Of a stretch of 64,000 nucleotides of DNA, positions 31,261 through 41,614 are shown piece by piece. The stretch covers positions 45,730 through 109,729 of the forward strand of contig JAAAJB010000036.1 in NCBI GenBank assembly GCA_016098155.1, given 5' to 3'. A program made the translations under genes and the position numbers. Numbering within the stretch: position 1 is the first letter of the stretch; each line of letters starts with the position of its first letter. This DNA comes from Actinomortierella ambigua. Its lineage: Eukaryota; Mortierellomycota; Mortierellomycetes; Mortierellales; Mortierellaceae. The notes beneath the pieces were generated by a model. That model was not told where the DNA came from. It worked only from the letters and a program-made list of their open reading frames with translations, and did no database searches.

Positions 31261-33496
31261 CTACTTATCTTCGCCCCCACCCTTCTTCTCCTCGCTGTCG
31301 CCATCTTGGCCTGCAGCAAGAGCTGCTTCGAGTTCTTTGGCGGAATCCTCAGTCTTGACACGCAGTGCGAATCGCTTGGGCTTGCCATCAGCAATGGCAA
31401 ACACCGTCACAGTGCTCTTGTCCCGCTTGGCAGCCATTCCCTGAATAATCCAGCCTGAAAAAAAAGAAAAAAAAAAGACAAGTCCAAAAACGATGACAAA
31501 AGTCTGTTAGAAAACCTCTTCAAAGGGGCAAAAAATGCATGCGCATTCTTTTTCGCCTTCTTCTTCTTCCTCCAAAATAATTCATCTTGCAATAAATGCG
31601 AAACGAGAAAAACACTTACTATTCAAAGTCAACATGCCAGTACCGTTACGCATGATCATGCGTCGCTTCTTGGTCGTCTCCACCTCGTTCACACGGAACT
31701 GACCCACTCCGAGATCCTTGTGCTCGCTTCCCTCAAAGGCATAAAGCTTGGCCCGAACCTCAAACACCGTCGACTCGCCTTCTTCGCCCTCACGGTTGTC
31801 GACCAGGTTGGACTTTGTATCGTCTGGCATCTTGTCATCTTCCCCTGCAGCCGCAGCGTTGCCTGCACCACCCTGTGCAAACTGGGCTGGGACTTGGAAC
31901 GCAAATGACGTTGGCGCCGCCGCCGCAGATGAGGAGGCATTCAAGCCCAATGCTGATGTTGTTGAAGGTGTCGTTGGTGTAGGAGGGTTGAAGGAAAAGG
32001 GCTTCGCAGCGTTGAAAGAGAAGGGTGCCGAGGTGGTGGTGGCCACGGAGGTGGCAGGGGCGCCAAAGCTAAAAGTCGACGATCCAGCGGTGGTAGTGGC
32101 GGTGGTGGCTCCAGCGTTGGCGCCAAATCCTCCAAACGAGCTAAAGAGAGGTGCTGATGTCGTGGTGGTGGTGGTAGTCGTTGGTGTTGTGACGCTGGTT
32201 GTAATGGTAGGAGCCGAGGTCGAGTCTGTCTTGACGCCAAAGTTGAATCCAGAGAAGGCTGGCTTGGGAGCAGTATCGCCCTCCTTGGAGGCCGGAGCAG
32301 TGAATGAAAAGGAGCTTGCCGAGGGGGCAGGAGAGGAGGTCGAGATCGAGCCATTGCTGCTGTTGTTGCTGCTGCTGCTGCTGATGCTGCCAAATGTTGG
32401 TTGTCCACCGCTAGGTGTCGACAATGGGTCCTTCTTCGCCATCTTTGCCGCAGACGCGCCAGTGCCCTCGTTGAATCGAGCCTTGACCTTTGTACGCTTG
32501 TCAACATACTGGCCAAAGACCTGAGCGAGGTTAGCAATAGGGTTCCTCTCGACCTCCTTGGTGACCTTGCGCACAAAGGCCGTGTTCAGTGCCTCCATCG
32601 CCCGCTCGTATTCTTCACGCGACGATCCCATGGGCTTGACAGTGATAGACGAAGACAATGCTGGGGATGAGGCCTGCGTCGCTGATTGAGCAAAGATTGC
32701 TGGGGATGTGAAGGCTATTTTGATGTATACACAAAAAGAAAAAGAAAAAAAGTCAAGTTTTGTCAGCCGCTCTGCGTCATTGGACGGACCATTCCATGAG
32801 GCAACCGTGCAAATCAAAAGCTCTCTAACAGCAATCATACAAAACGACGAGGCAGCTTTCGCGGGGGCAGTTGTAGGAGCGGATGAAATGTTTGCTGAAG
32901 ACGTAGTTGATGCTGAAGCTACAGGGAAAGAGAACGCGGCGAAAGGGTTGGGTTTTGTGGACGCAGGCTGTGATGCGGCCCCGGACGATGTCGTAAAAGT
33001 GTTTGCTGGTGGAAGATTCGAGGTTGTGTTTGTGCTGGCGATGCTCGCAAAGGGGTTCGGGCGGTTTGATCCATCGTCGCTCAAAGTCGAGCCCATCTAT
33101 CGCAGGATTTGAACAGGTAACACGTTAGATTCATCAATAAACACCGCTGTTCATCGGGTGTCACCAGATAAAGCACGTCCGTGCATTGGCAACATACCTT
33201 GGAGAGGCGTGAACGAGGCTGCTTGATCCTAATCGTGTTCAACGCGGATCGAGCAAGGAGATATGATTTGACTGTAAGCAAGCGGTCTCTTTTTTTTTTG
33301 GCGACACCTCTCTGAAACGCGTGCAAGCTCTGTCGTCATCGGTGCTATACTACTCTTACACTCTCTTGGCCATTTCGTCTGTGCTGGCTTGGCGGAACTG
33401 ACCAAAGACAGCTGCATCCTCGCCATCGTCATTGTCGCCAACATGGTCGTACTGTTCCTTGGAGACGTGGTCCTCTGAAGTGCCGCGCTTAGACAT
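31261..33496 (-). CDS. Nup50/Nup2-like nucleoporin with Ran-binding domain
   Basis: Nuclear-pore basket protein that binds importin-alpha and Ran during cargo release. Five exons: 33496-33360, 33228-33198 (31 nt), 33096-32841, 32714-31620, 31454-31261; phases close to give 570 aa. The N-terminus MSKRGTSEDHVSKEQYD... FRQASTDEMAKRV then IKQPRSRL is the Nup50/Nup2 importin-alpha-binding motif. FASIAS and FAAFSF repeats follow, then the Nup50 helix (RNPIANLAQVFGQYVDKR). A Thr/Ser/Ala-rich stretch with FG-type repeats comes next (FGSIS, FSGFNFG, FSSFGGFG, FSFGAP), then a RanBP1-type domain (FEVRAKLYAFEG, DLGVGQFRV, RRMIMRNGTGMLTLN, RFALRVKTED). Confidence 0.92.
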
Positions 33497-33783
33497 TGTG
33501 TTGATGATCAGTTGATTCTAATCACGAGAGAGAGAAAGAGTGGGGTGATGGGATGCTGGGTCCAATGGATGTAGCGAGCAACAGGAACGACACTGAACGA
33601 ATAAATGGGACTCTCGCAGTTGCTATTGAGTAGATGTCGGTCAGCAAAAGAGATGTGCTTGATGCGCTTGTCTTGTACAAAGGGCAGGGCGACTTTCTGA
33701 AAAAGGGTGGGGAAGGCACAACACTATTTTATTTTCCAAACTCTACAACCCAAATCTGTGGCTTAGGACTGGTCAGCCATCCA

Positions 33784-35190
33784 TCAGTGTCGAATTGGCG
33801 CGAAACCAACTCGCTCCAGGCCCCGCTGTCGAAAATCAAACACAGTGTAGACAGCACGGAGGAAAAGTGCTCCCAGGAGGGTAGGTCCAGGTGAGCTCCC
33901 AAACACCCTGGATTTGCAGTAGCCTTCTGGATACTCGCTCCCACTGGTGCTCTGGAGTGGGTGCTCGTGTTCTACCCAGTCGTGATACGGAAACCCGTAT
34001 TCTCGCCCCTCGATACTCACGCTGAGAAAGGTCGATCCCCTACAGGGCACACGCCAGTAGCCTGTCGACAACTGGATGGCGCCGGGGATCTGTTGAAAGA
34101 GCTCGTCATAGTCGGATCTTTGCAGGTATATACCATCAGACCCAGAGTCAATCACAGCCAAGTTGCCCGGGGTGTGGCTCAGCGGATGGGTCCCGTTGAC
34201 AAGGATCCCTCGGTCTAGCACAAGCGACCAGTCATGAGCCGTTGGCTTGCGCTGGGACCACAGCAAGCTCCCCGCCATCTTTGTCCAGTCGACACCACCA
34301 AACATCAACTCGCCCCCTTGACCTGGCTCAAGGCTCTTGCCTAACCAAAGACTCATGTACCCGAGAGGAGCAGAAGGCGAGACATCGTTGAACCAAGGTT
34401 TTCTCGATTGTCGATCTCTTTCAGCAATCGTCTCTTGGATTCTCTGAAGGTTTTGCAACAGTGTCGCTTTAATGGCTGGGCTGCCCAGGTTGAGTCCGAC
34501 GATCCCATCAACGCCTGGTCCATAGCTCCGAGTCAGATTGAGACCAGCCTGATCAACAACGAGCAGGCTCTGCTCGGGGACACAGATCTTTCGTCCGTCA
34601 GCAGCCTGGAAGGAAATGGAGTCGCGCAGAATTGTACCGGCAGCCACAGTGCCATCGCCATAGACCTGTCGGTATCGACGCGTGGGATCAAGCATGTCCT
34701 GCGGGGAACAGGTCGGCGACTTGAGGCAATCAAACTTGTGTGGCACAAGCAGACAATCGTCTGCTTCACATGATGCTGAGGTGACCACAATCAGATCCGA
34801 GCCAGTGTCGACCAAGAGGTTCATTGGAGACGATGGAACGGCAGAGGATGGGGACGTTGAGGGTAGCGCAGCGTGTGTGCCAACGGAAAACCTTGCCGTG
34901 TAGCCAAAGTGACGGGGAGCGCTCGTCATAGGGATCTCAAAATCGTCAAAGTTAGTGAGCGACGCTGCTACTCCGCAGCTAGCTGTTCCTCCCACCACCC
35001 ATCGCCTTCGCTGCAACAGGGGAGCTGTCTCGTTCCTGAGCTGGAGGAGAGTCAGTGGGACCCGAACTAGACCTGTCTCCATAGAGTCCAAAGTTGAATC
35101 GAGGTCCATCGCCGACGTAACAGGTACAAAACGGAGGAAAACCAACGCCATGACGATTGGGGGAGTAAGGTAAGCAAGGTCCATGTACAT
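33784..35190 (-). CDS. Aspartic protease, pepsin (A1) family, secreted
   Basis: Single-exon 468-aa protein. A hydrophobic N-terminal signal segment lies between residues 1 and 27 (an alternative start is Met14, MALVFLRFVPVTSA). Both catalytic motifs are intact: DTGSD (Asp128) and IDSGSD (Asp348). The flap is YGDGTVAAG (Tyr177), followed by the hydrophobic GVDGIVGLNLG. Near the C-terminus LLGALFLRAVYTVFDF matches the A1 family strand before the end. The enzyme is somewhat diverged: the second motif has DSG, and the insertion after the signal contains RRRW, a possible dibasic processing site between propeptide and mature enzyme. N-glycosylation sites include NLT and NGT. Probably extracellular or vacuolar. 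Confidence 0.9.
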   Translation of the reverse strand: MYMDLAYLTPPIVMALVFLRFVPVTSAMDLDSTLDSMETGLVRVPLTLLQLRNETAPLLQRRRWVVGGTASCGVAASLTNFDDFEIPMTSAPRHFGYTARFSVGTHAALPSTSPSSAVPSSPMNLLVDTGSDLIVVTSASCEADDCLLVPHKFDCLKSPTCSPQDMLDPTRRYRQVYGDGTVAAGTILRDSISFQAADGRKICVPEQSLLVVDQAGLNLTRSYGPGVDGIVGLNLGSPAIKATLLQNLQRIQETIAERDRQSRKPWFNDVSPSAPLGYMSLWLGKSLEPGQGGELMFGGVDWTKMAGSLLWSQRKPTAHDWSLVLDRGILVNGTHPLSHTPGNLAVIDSGSDGIYLQRSDYDELFQQIPGAIQLSTGYWRVPCRGSTFLSVSIEGREYGFPYHDWVEHEHPLQSTSGSEYPEGYCKSRVFGSSPGPTLLGALFLRAVYTVFDFRQRGLERVGFAPIRH

Positions 35191-35637
35191 TGTAAAACAG
35201 AGTAACAGAGTTTAGCGGTAATATTGAGCTGCTGCAGGCGGGAGTAGAGTTGACTGAGACAGGGGCGTGCTCGAGAAGAATATGACAGAAGTGGGAAAAG
35301 TCAGACGTACAGAACAGCAATAAACAAAGAAAATGTAGCACAGCCTTGCAGTTTGACACATGAATATGGCCCAAACTCACTCTCCACTTCCCGTCTCCCC
35401 CCCTCAACACTCCTACTCCACACACACTTTATCTAATAGAACGAAGAAGGCAAACACTTTGCATCCAATATTTCAGGCGAGGTGATTGAGAGCGGTTCTC
35501 TTTGCAAACCATCCCATCTCCCTGCTCCCATCGAAGGCATGTACTTTATCAGGATGAGTAAAGAGGAAAGAGAAAGCGGACTGTCTCTTCGAAGGTGCCA
35601 CAGGGATATTTTTTCTCTCTTTTTCATTCCTTTTCTC

Positions 35638-35679
<42 letters not shown>

Positions 35680-36529
35680 AGTTCGTGTTCATTTTTCACC
35701 TGCTGGGATGAAGAGAGCCAACAACAACAGAGATGAGGATTATATGTTTTGAACACAGCGCTGCTGTGTGCTGGCTCAAAGGTGACTCCCTTAGCAACCC
35801 GATTTTCAAACGGTGTAAATAATACGAGGGAGCCATGTCCATTTCCACGTTTCGTCGCTCGATACATGCGTGTGTTCTCTCTTCGGTTGCGCCATCAAAC
35901 GCCAAATGTTAGCGTGCATGGGAAGGATCTGAGTGGGAACTTCGTTCCTCGGTCATATGGATCGGTACACGAGAATTGCCACGGTTGGTATCTGTTGTGG
36001 TTTAAGTTGAGGGAAGATGTGTGTGTGGAACCCAGGAACCGACTTTGGGTTCCACTCTCATGTTACTCAAAGGGAAGCATGCTCCCCACTGTCATTGAAT
36101 TATCAGACCAACAATGTTGGGGGGGACAAACAGGATTGGGGGGGGGGAACAGGGCAAGGGATAGAGATGAACACCACCACCATTCCGCTTTGGCCCTTTT
36201 CCTCACTCTCAGGTGTGCCTCCTCGCATTTAAAAACAGGGGACAAGTCCTCTTTTTTTCTCACTCGCAATGGTGATCGTTGTCATCGCCTCTTATCAATT
36301 CTCCCCCCCCCCCACCCAAAACCACTCTTCTTAGAACCTTCCCTTTCTTTCCCCACACGACCTCCAAAGCATCGCTTCCATTGAGAATCTCATTCTGCCT
36401 TTTGTCATTGCTCATTCCTTGCTACCCTTCGCACCTCCTTCTCTCGTTCACCGTCTCTCTCTTTCTACCCCTCTTTCTGTTCCTTCGCCCCCCTTTTTTT
36501 CTCCGCTCATTTTTTTTTCGGACACCAGC
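35191..36529. other. Intergenic region with CT microsatellite
   Basis: Promoter side of both the protease (minus) and the second F-box gene (plus). (CT)19 at 35641-35678, pyrimidine-rich leader at 36430-36520. No gene supported. Confidence 0.6.
35641..35678 (+). repeat. (CT)19 microsatellite
   Basis: Perfect dinucleotide run. Confidence 0.95.
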
Positions 36530-38413
36530 ATGGCAACTGCGACGGTTGTACCTGAAAGGCTTCCCAGGGCATGCCTCTCAGTCATCATGGCCTACCTTGA
36601 TCTCTCTTCAAAACGCGCCTTGATATTGACATGCCGGCATCTCTTCCGGGTCGGAGTACCCATCCTCTACAAAAACCCTTTCCAGCTCATTGCTGACCAG
36701 CCGGAGCGCCTGCTCTCTAGCTCTGGCATCGATCCCTCACGCCCAAAATTCCGTAACAACTGTCTCCAACATGACCACTACTCGAGGACAACACGGACCA
36801 TGCAGCAAAAACTTGTTCAAACAGCACGCCTGGTGCAGCTCTTCCTTGCCTGCATACGAAGCATTCAGTCCCGTCTTCCTGCTCTCTGCTATCCCGGCTA
36901 TGGTCGGCAATGGGTGCGGCCACCCTGCACAACAGACTACCTAAAGTACTTTGTCGACCATAGCTCTGGGTCTCTCCTGATTCGGAGCTTTTCGCACCTC
37001 TTTGCTGACCTCATTAAGGAGCCATGGAAGTCGGCCGAAATCAACCTCAACGCATCCACCCTCCCTATCATCCAAGTCCAGAACAGGATCCACCAGGCCT
37101 TCATCGAGCACAATCCCGAGAACATACAGATATTGGCAATATCAGTAACCAATTTTCGTAGTATTTCATCTCAAGCCCACGCGCTGTCAACACTAACCAC
37201 ACTGGAGCTGACTGATGTGACGCGTGACTTTGACCTCGAGAGCGTCATTGATTTTATTCGGTCTCATCGCATGGTTTTTGGTCGCGCACTTGTTCATTTA
37301 CGTTTCCGTGCTAGCTATGGGCGCCTGCGGCCTGCCGCGTGCGATCTAATGAAGATTTTGGAGACCATGCGAGAACCCGAGACGGTGGATCTGTCGGGCT
37401 GGCGCGACGCCCTGTTCTATATCAGCAAAATACCGACAGACGAGCTACGCACACTCCTCTTCTCGTTGACAGATCTGGCGCCTGGGTTGGATGTGGCCAC
37501 AATATGGAAGTTTATGGAGCGTTGTCAGCATCTTGGACACCTTCGGATGCCGGTCATGGATGCCAGGCAGTTTGAATGGGCAGCTGCTCACAAGCGCAAG
37601 ATGCTCATCTCTCGGCCAATCCTTGCCACGAAACGATCAACACTGCTGTCGTCTATGAAGCGCATTGAACTGGAGGGTCCAGTAAACCTGATGATACCGT
37701 GTATTAAGGATGCCCTGTTTGCCTATCAATCTAGTCTGAAGAAGATGTGGGCGAGAACCAGTGCGCCAAGTGTGTCCACCTGGGCCGCCAGTGTCGTGCT
37801 CTTTGAGTGCCGCCTGCCGTTTCTGACCGAGCTGCATCTGGAGGGACCGATATGCTTCCAGTTTGAACTTCCTTCGCTTACACAGTTGCCAGCCCTTCGT
37901 ACACTGCGCCTCCGCGCAGAGCCAAGCGAGTATGCTTCGGCGATCGTGCCCATCGGACCGCTCGTTATGACTTCTCTGGCTCGATCATCGTCCTCGATCC
38001 AATCGACAGTGTCGTCCATGGCCAAATCGTCATCCTCGATCTTGGAGGGTCGTTCTTCACCATCGCTGAGTCTGTCGGAGCTGGGACAGCGTGTCCAACG
38101 CCAATCAAACGATCTTCGCTTCATTGCCTTCCTGCCGCGTTTGGCCGAACTGACTTTGCATGGGCCTTGGACGATGGCGGACACCTACCTTCGTCTGATT
38201 GCAGACCATTGCCGCCGGCTGTCACACGTGGAGCTCGTGCACACAGTAGGCACCACCATCGGCGGCTTGTTGCTCGCGATCGAGAACATGCGTCGGCTAG
38301 AGTTCCTCCGTCTGCATCTTCATGCTGTATCGGATCTTTACCTTGTCTACGTAGCTAAGAAGAAGCTAGTCTTTTCTCCTGATTTCGATGTGACCGCCTG
38401 CGCTCATGTGTAG
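36530..38413 (+). CDS. F-box/LRR-like protein
   Basis: Single-exon 627-aa protein. Residues about 6-45 form an F-box (VPERLPRACLSVIMAYLDLSSK... CRHLFRVGVPILYKNPF), the Skp1-binding module of SCF ligases. The remainder is leucine-rich and irregular (LTTLELTDV, ETVDLSGWRD, LGHLRMPV, LTELHLEGP, LAELTLHGPW, LSHVELVH), consistent with a diverged LRR substrate receptor. A Ser-rich insertion (SLARSSSSIQSTVSSMAKSS) sits near residues 480-510. It shares only the general plan with the F-box protein at 4036. I chose ATG 36530 because the open frame upstream is pyrimidine-rich leader. Confidence 0.85.
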   Translation: MATATVVPERLPRACLSVIMAYLDLSSKRALILTCRHLFRVGVPILYKNPFQLIADQPERLLSSSGIDPSRPKFRNNCLQHDHYSRTTRTMQQKLVQTARLVQLFLACIRSIQSRLPALCYPGYGRQWVRPPCTTDYLKYFVDHSSGSLLIRSFSHLFADLIKEPWKSAEINLNASTLPIIQVQNRIHQAFIEHNPENIQILAISVTNFRSISSQAHALSTLTTLELTDVTRDFDLESVIDFIRSHRMVFGRALVHLRFRASYGRLRPAACDLMKILETMREPETVDLSGWRDALFYISKIPTDELRTLLFSLTDLAPGLDVATIWKFMERCQHLGHLRMPVMDARQFEWAAAHKRKMLISRPILATKRSTLLSSMKRIELEGPVNLMIPCIKDALFAYQSSLKKMWARTSAPSVSTWAASVVLFECRLPFLTELHLEGPICFQFELPSLTQLPALRTLRLRAEPSEYASAIVPIGPLVMTSLARSSSSIQSTVSSMAKSSSSILEGRSSPSLSLSELGQRVQRQSNDLRFIAFLPRLAELTLHGPWTMADTYLRLIADHCRRLSHVELVHTVGTTIGGLLLAIENMRRLEFLRLHLHAVSDLYLVYVAKKKLVFSPDFDVTACAHV

Positions 38414-40262
38414 CTGCATGCTTTCAGCAGTAGGGCACCGAAGTTAAAATAATTGAAAAGGGGGGAAGGTTTGCTCACCTACCCTCTAGTGGACTCTATT
38501 CTAGTGTACAGGGTCTCTTCAACTTGTTGTGGACCATTGTCAGGTCATCCGCATGGGGATCCATGGGTCCGAAGAGTTTGTCTTGATACACAACGTACGG
38601 GCAAATGTGTATATGGTAGTAATTCTGGTGGGCGGGGGGCAGGGGGCGGGGGGAGGGCCACTCTGAGGCGGTCGAAGGAACGTAGCTTTGCAGATGTCGG
38701 CATCCAATTAGTCAGGGTACTGGAGATAGTCGCTCAAGATCTTACTCCGGGCAAACCGCAAGTCATGGCAAAGCAGAGCAAAGTGAATCTTGTCTTGTGA
38801 CGGCCTCTTGGCAGCGCGGAGGCAGTGCATGCTGCATCTCGATGCCATAGGTGTGCACGAGAGGTACCACAAGGTAGTCGATCTTTATCGGAACGCCACC
38901 CAGAAGGTGCGTGCTTGGTGGGAAGGGGAGGGGTGTCTCTCCAAAATTTGCCCCATCCCGCACGGATGCCAACTTCGGGAGAGACGGTGGTGGAAACAGG
39001 AGGTTGGGACCAGGGCGTGATTGTAATAGCTGCCAAGATCTCTGGTCGTGTTTCTGTAAACTAAAGAATGCTTGGTGGGGTGTCTTGGGAAGAAAGAGAG
39101 GCTGCCGAACTGGCCTGGCCCCGGTTTCCAGATAGAAGGGGTAGGTTGGGGTGGGGTGGATGATTGGGAGCCACTTGGGCTGACGTGGTGTAGCCCATAT
39201 CTCCAGCTTCCTTCTCATCCATGCATTGTACTGGCGACCAGTGACGATAGTCCGCATAGCCAACATAAAACGTATCATCAAGGGGTTTGCCGATTACCAC
39301 CCAGGCGTCCGACATGCACAAAGACGGTGTCTGGTTTTCTGGTTGGTCGTTTGTAATTGGAGATAGCCACCGTTGGATGAGCAGCGGAGGTCATATTGAC
39401 GATGTGGCGAGTTTGGAAGGTGAATTCTTGGGTCTCTGGATCGATGGCACCGAGCCCCCCTACTTGATGCGGCTGACAGAGCATATCCCACTAGATTGTA
39501 GGCTTGAAGGAGCAGAAGAGCCTAGACAGCAGTTTGCAACACCCAGAGGACGTGCCACGGCTTGGCGAGGAGGGAACAGTTGGTGATCGAAGCTCGTCTG
39601 CGAGCTGATCGATGTGGTTTTGGATTGTCTCAGGGCGTGCCTCCCCGAACTTTGTTCTTTGGGTGCGTACACGCGTGGAATGACACTTTTCAGCAAGCGA
39701 CGAATCGTTTCCAAGCCAAAATCCAGGCGTCGTTGCACGCGCTGCTGACTGTATGAGCCAGGGCAAGAAAAAAAAAGGAAAGGGGTGGGAGGTGGGAGGT
39801 GGTGGAGAGAAAGGAGTTGGTGAGCAAGGGGTGAAAACAGTCGCTTTCTAACTCCTCATGATCTGGACTACTGGCCTGCCATTCTCACCACTTTTATGCG
39901 CATCTCTGTGCGAGACAAGAACGTGTTAAACAAACAAGCTACGATACTGCTCAAACCGCTTATTACAACACCAGCTTCCCACAGTTGAACAAGGTTCACG
40001 GTACGAAATATGTGGCCATGCAAACGGTGGTCAACCAACCACATTTCAGCTTGGCTGGAAAAAGACCCTTGAGATACGTACGGCGGAGTACTGTACTTGC
40101 CCCTGGACAAGCAGAAGAGCAGGCAAACCACAACAGAAAACCCTAAAGGAACACTCGCTTCCTCATGTTTGCTATATATAGGGCTCGCATCTTTTTTTTT
40201 TCTTTTTTTTTTTCTTTCCTTGCTCCTTTGCCACTCACTACTCCCACCATCATCATCCGAGA
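38414..40262. other. Decayed or unresolved region with a G-quadruplex motif
   Basis: On the minus strand two overlapping frames carry protein-like sequence: AIDPETQEFTFQTRHIVNM (about 39450-39394) and, one frame over, DAWVVIGKPLDDTFYVGYAD (about 39308-39249). No splice site explains the shift, so this looks like a frameshifted pseudogene. The second segment faintly recalls the C-terminal half of violaxanthin-de-epoxidase/lipocalin-like proteins; I would not name it. A G-rich run occupies 38630-38657. Confidence 0.35.
40171..40182 (+). promoter_or_regulatory. TATA box of the GDSL esterase gene
   Basis: GCTATATATAGG about 85 bp upstream of the ATG at 40263, followed by a T/C-rich leader. Confidence 0.6.
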
Positions 40263-41393
40263 ATGCTGCTGAACCTCCCATCCCTCCTTGTCATCGGCGC
40301 TGCCCTTGCGCTGCAAGTGGCTTCCAGCCCAGTCGCCGAGCATCACTCTAAACACAAGTGCCGATTAGCCAGAGTCAAGAACGTCGTAGTGTTCGGAGAC
40401 TCATACAGCGACACCCACAACGTATACAAGCTTTCTGGAGAGACTTGGCCTCTATCTTTCAATTACAAAGGGCGTTTCACCAACGGTCCTAACTGGGCAG
40501 ACAATGTAATTGTGAAGCAGATGTGAAAGCCATCGACCATCCTCTCTTGCCGCCCGAAACTCAGTCCTCTGGATCCTAATCTTCGTTCCTCTCTCTCTCC
40601 CCATCTCTCTCCCCATCTCTCTCTATCACACACACACAAACGCACTTCTATTTCACTTGCATAGCTTGCCAAAGCTGCCAGGGTCAAGCTGTACGACCTT
40701 GCTTATGCAGGCGCAACTACAGACTCTGTACTCGTTCAAGGGTTTTCAGGTGCAAAGGCGGATCTACCAGTTCCTGGATTCCTACAGCAGATCGAGCAGT
40801 TCTATGTACCCCTTGCCTTGAGTCCCAAGACGCTGGCATCCACGGTTTTCATTGTTGATTTCCAAGGGAACGACTTTCTCTTCAGCATGACGGTCACTCC
40901 AGCCGATGTGGTGACTCGTCTCGAGAGAGGCATCCGCCGCCTGATCGGCCTTGGTGCGCGCAACATCTTGATTGTTGGAAACCACAACTATGGCCTGATG
41001 CCCTACTTTGCATCGGATCCAGCCGCCGTTGAGCAATTTTCCAAGAAGGCCAAGGAAGAGCAGAGGCTGATATATAGACTTACGGACAAGCTGCACGAAG
41101 AGTTTGGCGTCCCACCTCAGCACAATCCCTTCCGCCAGTGCGACCATGGCCACCACCAAAAGCCCGAATCCCAGGTCCGCGTGGCCTTGTTCGACCAGCT
41201 GGCATTCTACGAGTACTTGTACCAGCCGAAGGTTCTCAAGCGCCTCGGGATCAAGGACGTCAAGGGTCAATGTGAGACGGCCGACTATACCAGCGTGTGT
41301 TCTAACCCTGGCGACTACTTTTTCTGGGACTCGTTCCATGCATCCGCGAAGGTGCATCGTGCGCTGGCACATGCTCTCCTGGCCTACTTTTAA
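40263..41393 (+). CDS. Secreted GDSL esterase/lipase
   Basis: SGNH-hydrolase-fold esterase with a signal peptide (residues 1-22, [22 protein letters not shown]). Exons 40263-40505 and 40665-41393 give 323 aa. Block [11 protein letters not shown] with nucleophile Ser47. Block [11 protein letters not shown]. Block [12 protein letters not shown] with the Asn. Block V: DSFHAS with Asp303 and His306. All catalytic and oxyanion residues are present. It resembles carbohydrate-esterase family 16 and thermolabile-hemolysin-like lipases of fungi and is expected to act on acetylated sugars or lipid esters outside the cell. A TATA box lies upstream. Confidence 0.93.
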
Positions 41394-41614
41394 GACTGTT
41401 TAACAGTTAAGTCGATACCCAGAGTTGTTACCCTCCTCTTGTCAATACACAATAAAAGTAGTGTTGCCTCACTCCTCTGTTCTTCTGTCCCGATGAAAAA
41501 TGTTCACAACCGACGATGAAAGACACATCGAAGAAGCAGTCACTCCAGAGCTCCGGTGTGTGTTCAGCATCCAAGTGGAATCAATTCCACCACCATTAAA
41601 ACAACCATTTTAAC

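Noticed and set aside
31748..32524. 258-aa plus frame rich in Val and Ala
   Set aside because: Antisense to the Thr/Ser-rich part of the nucleoporin.
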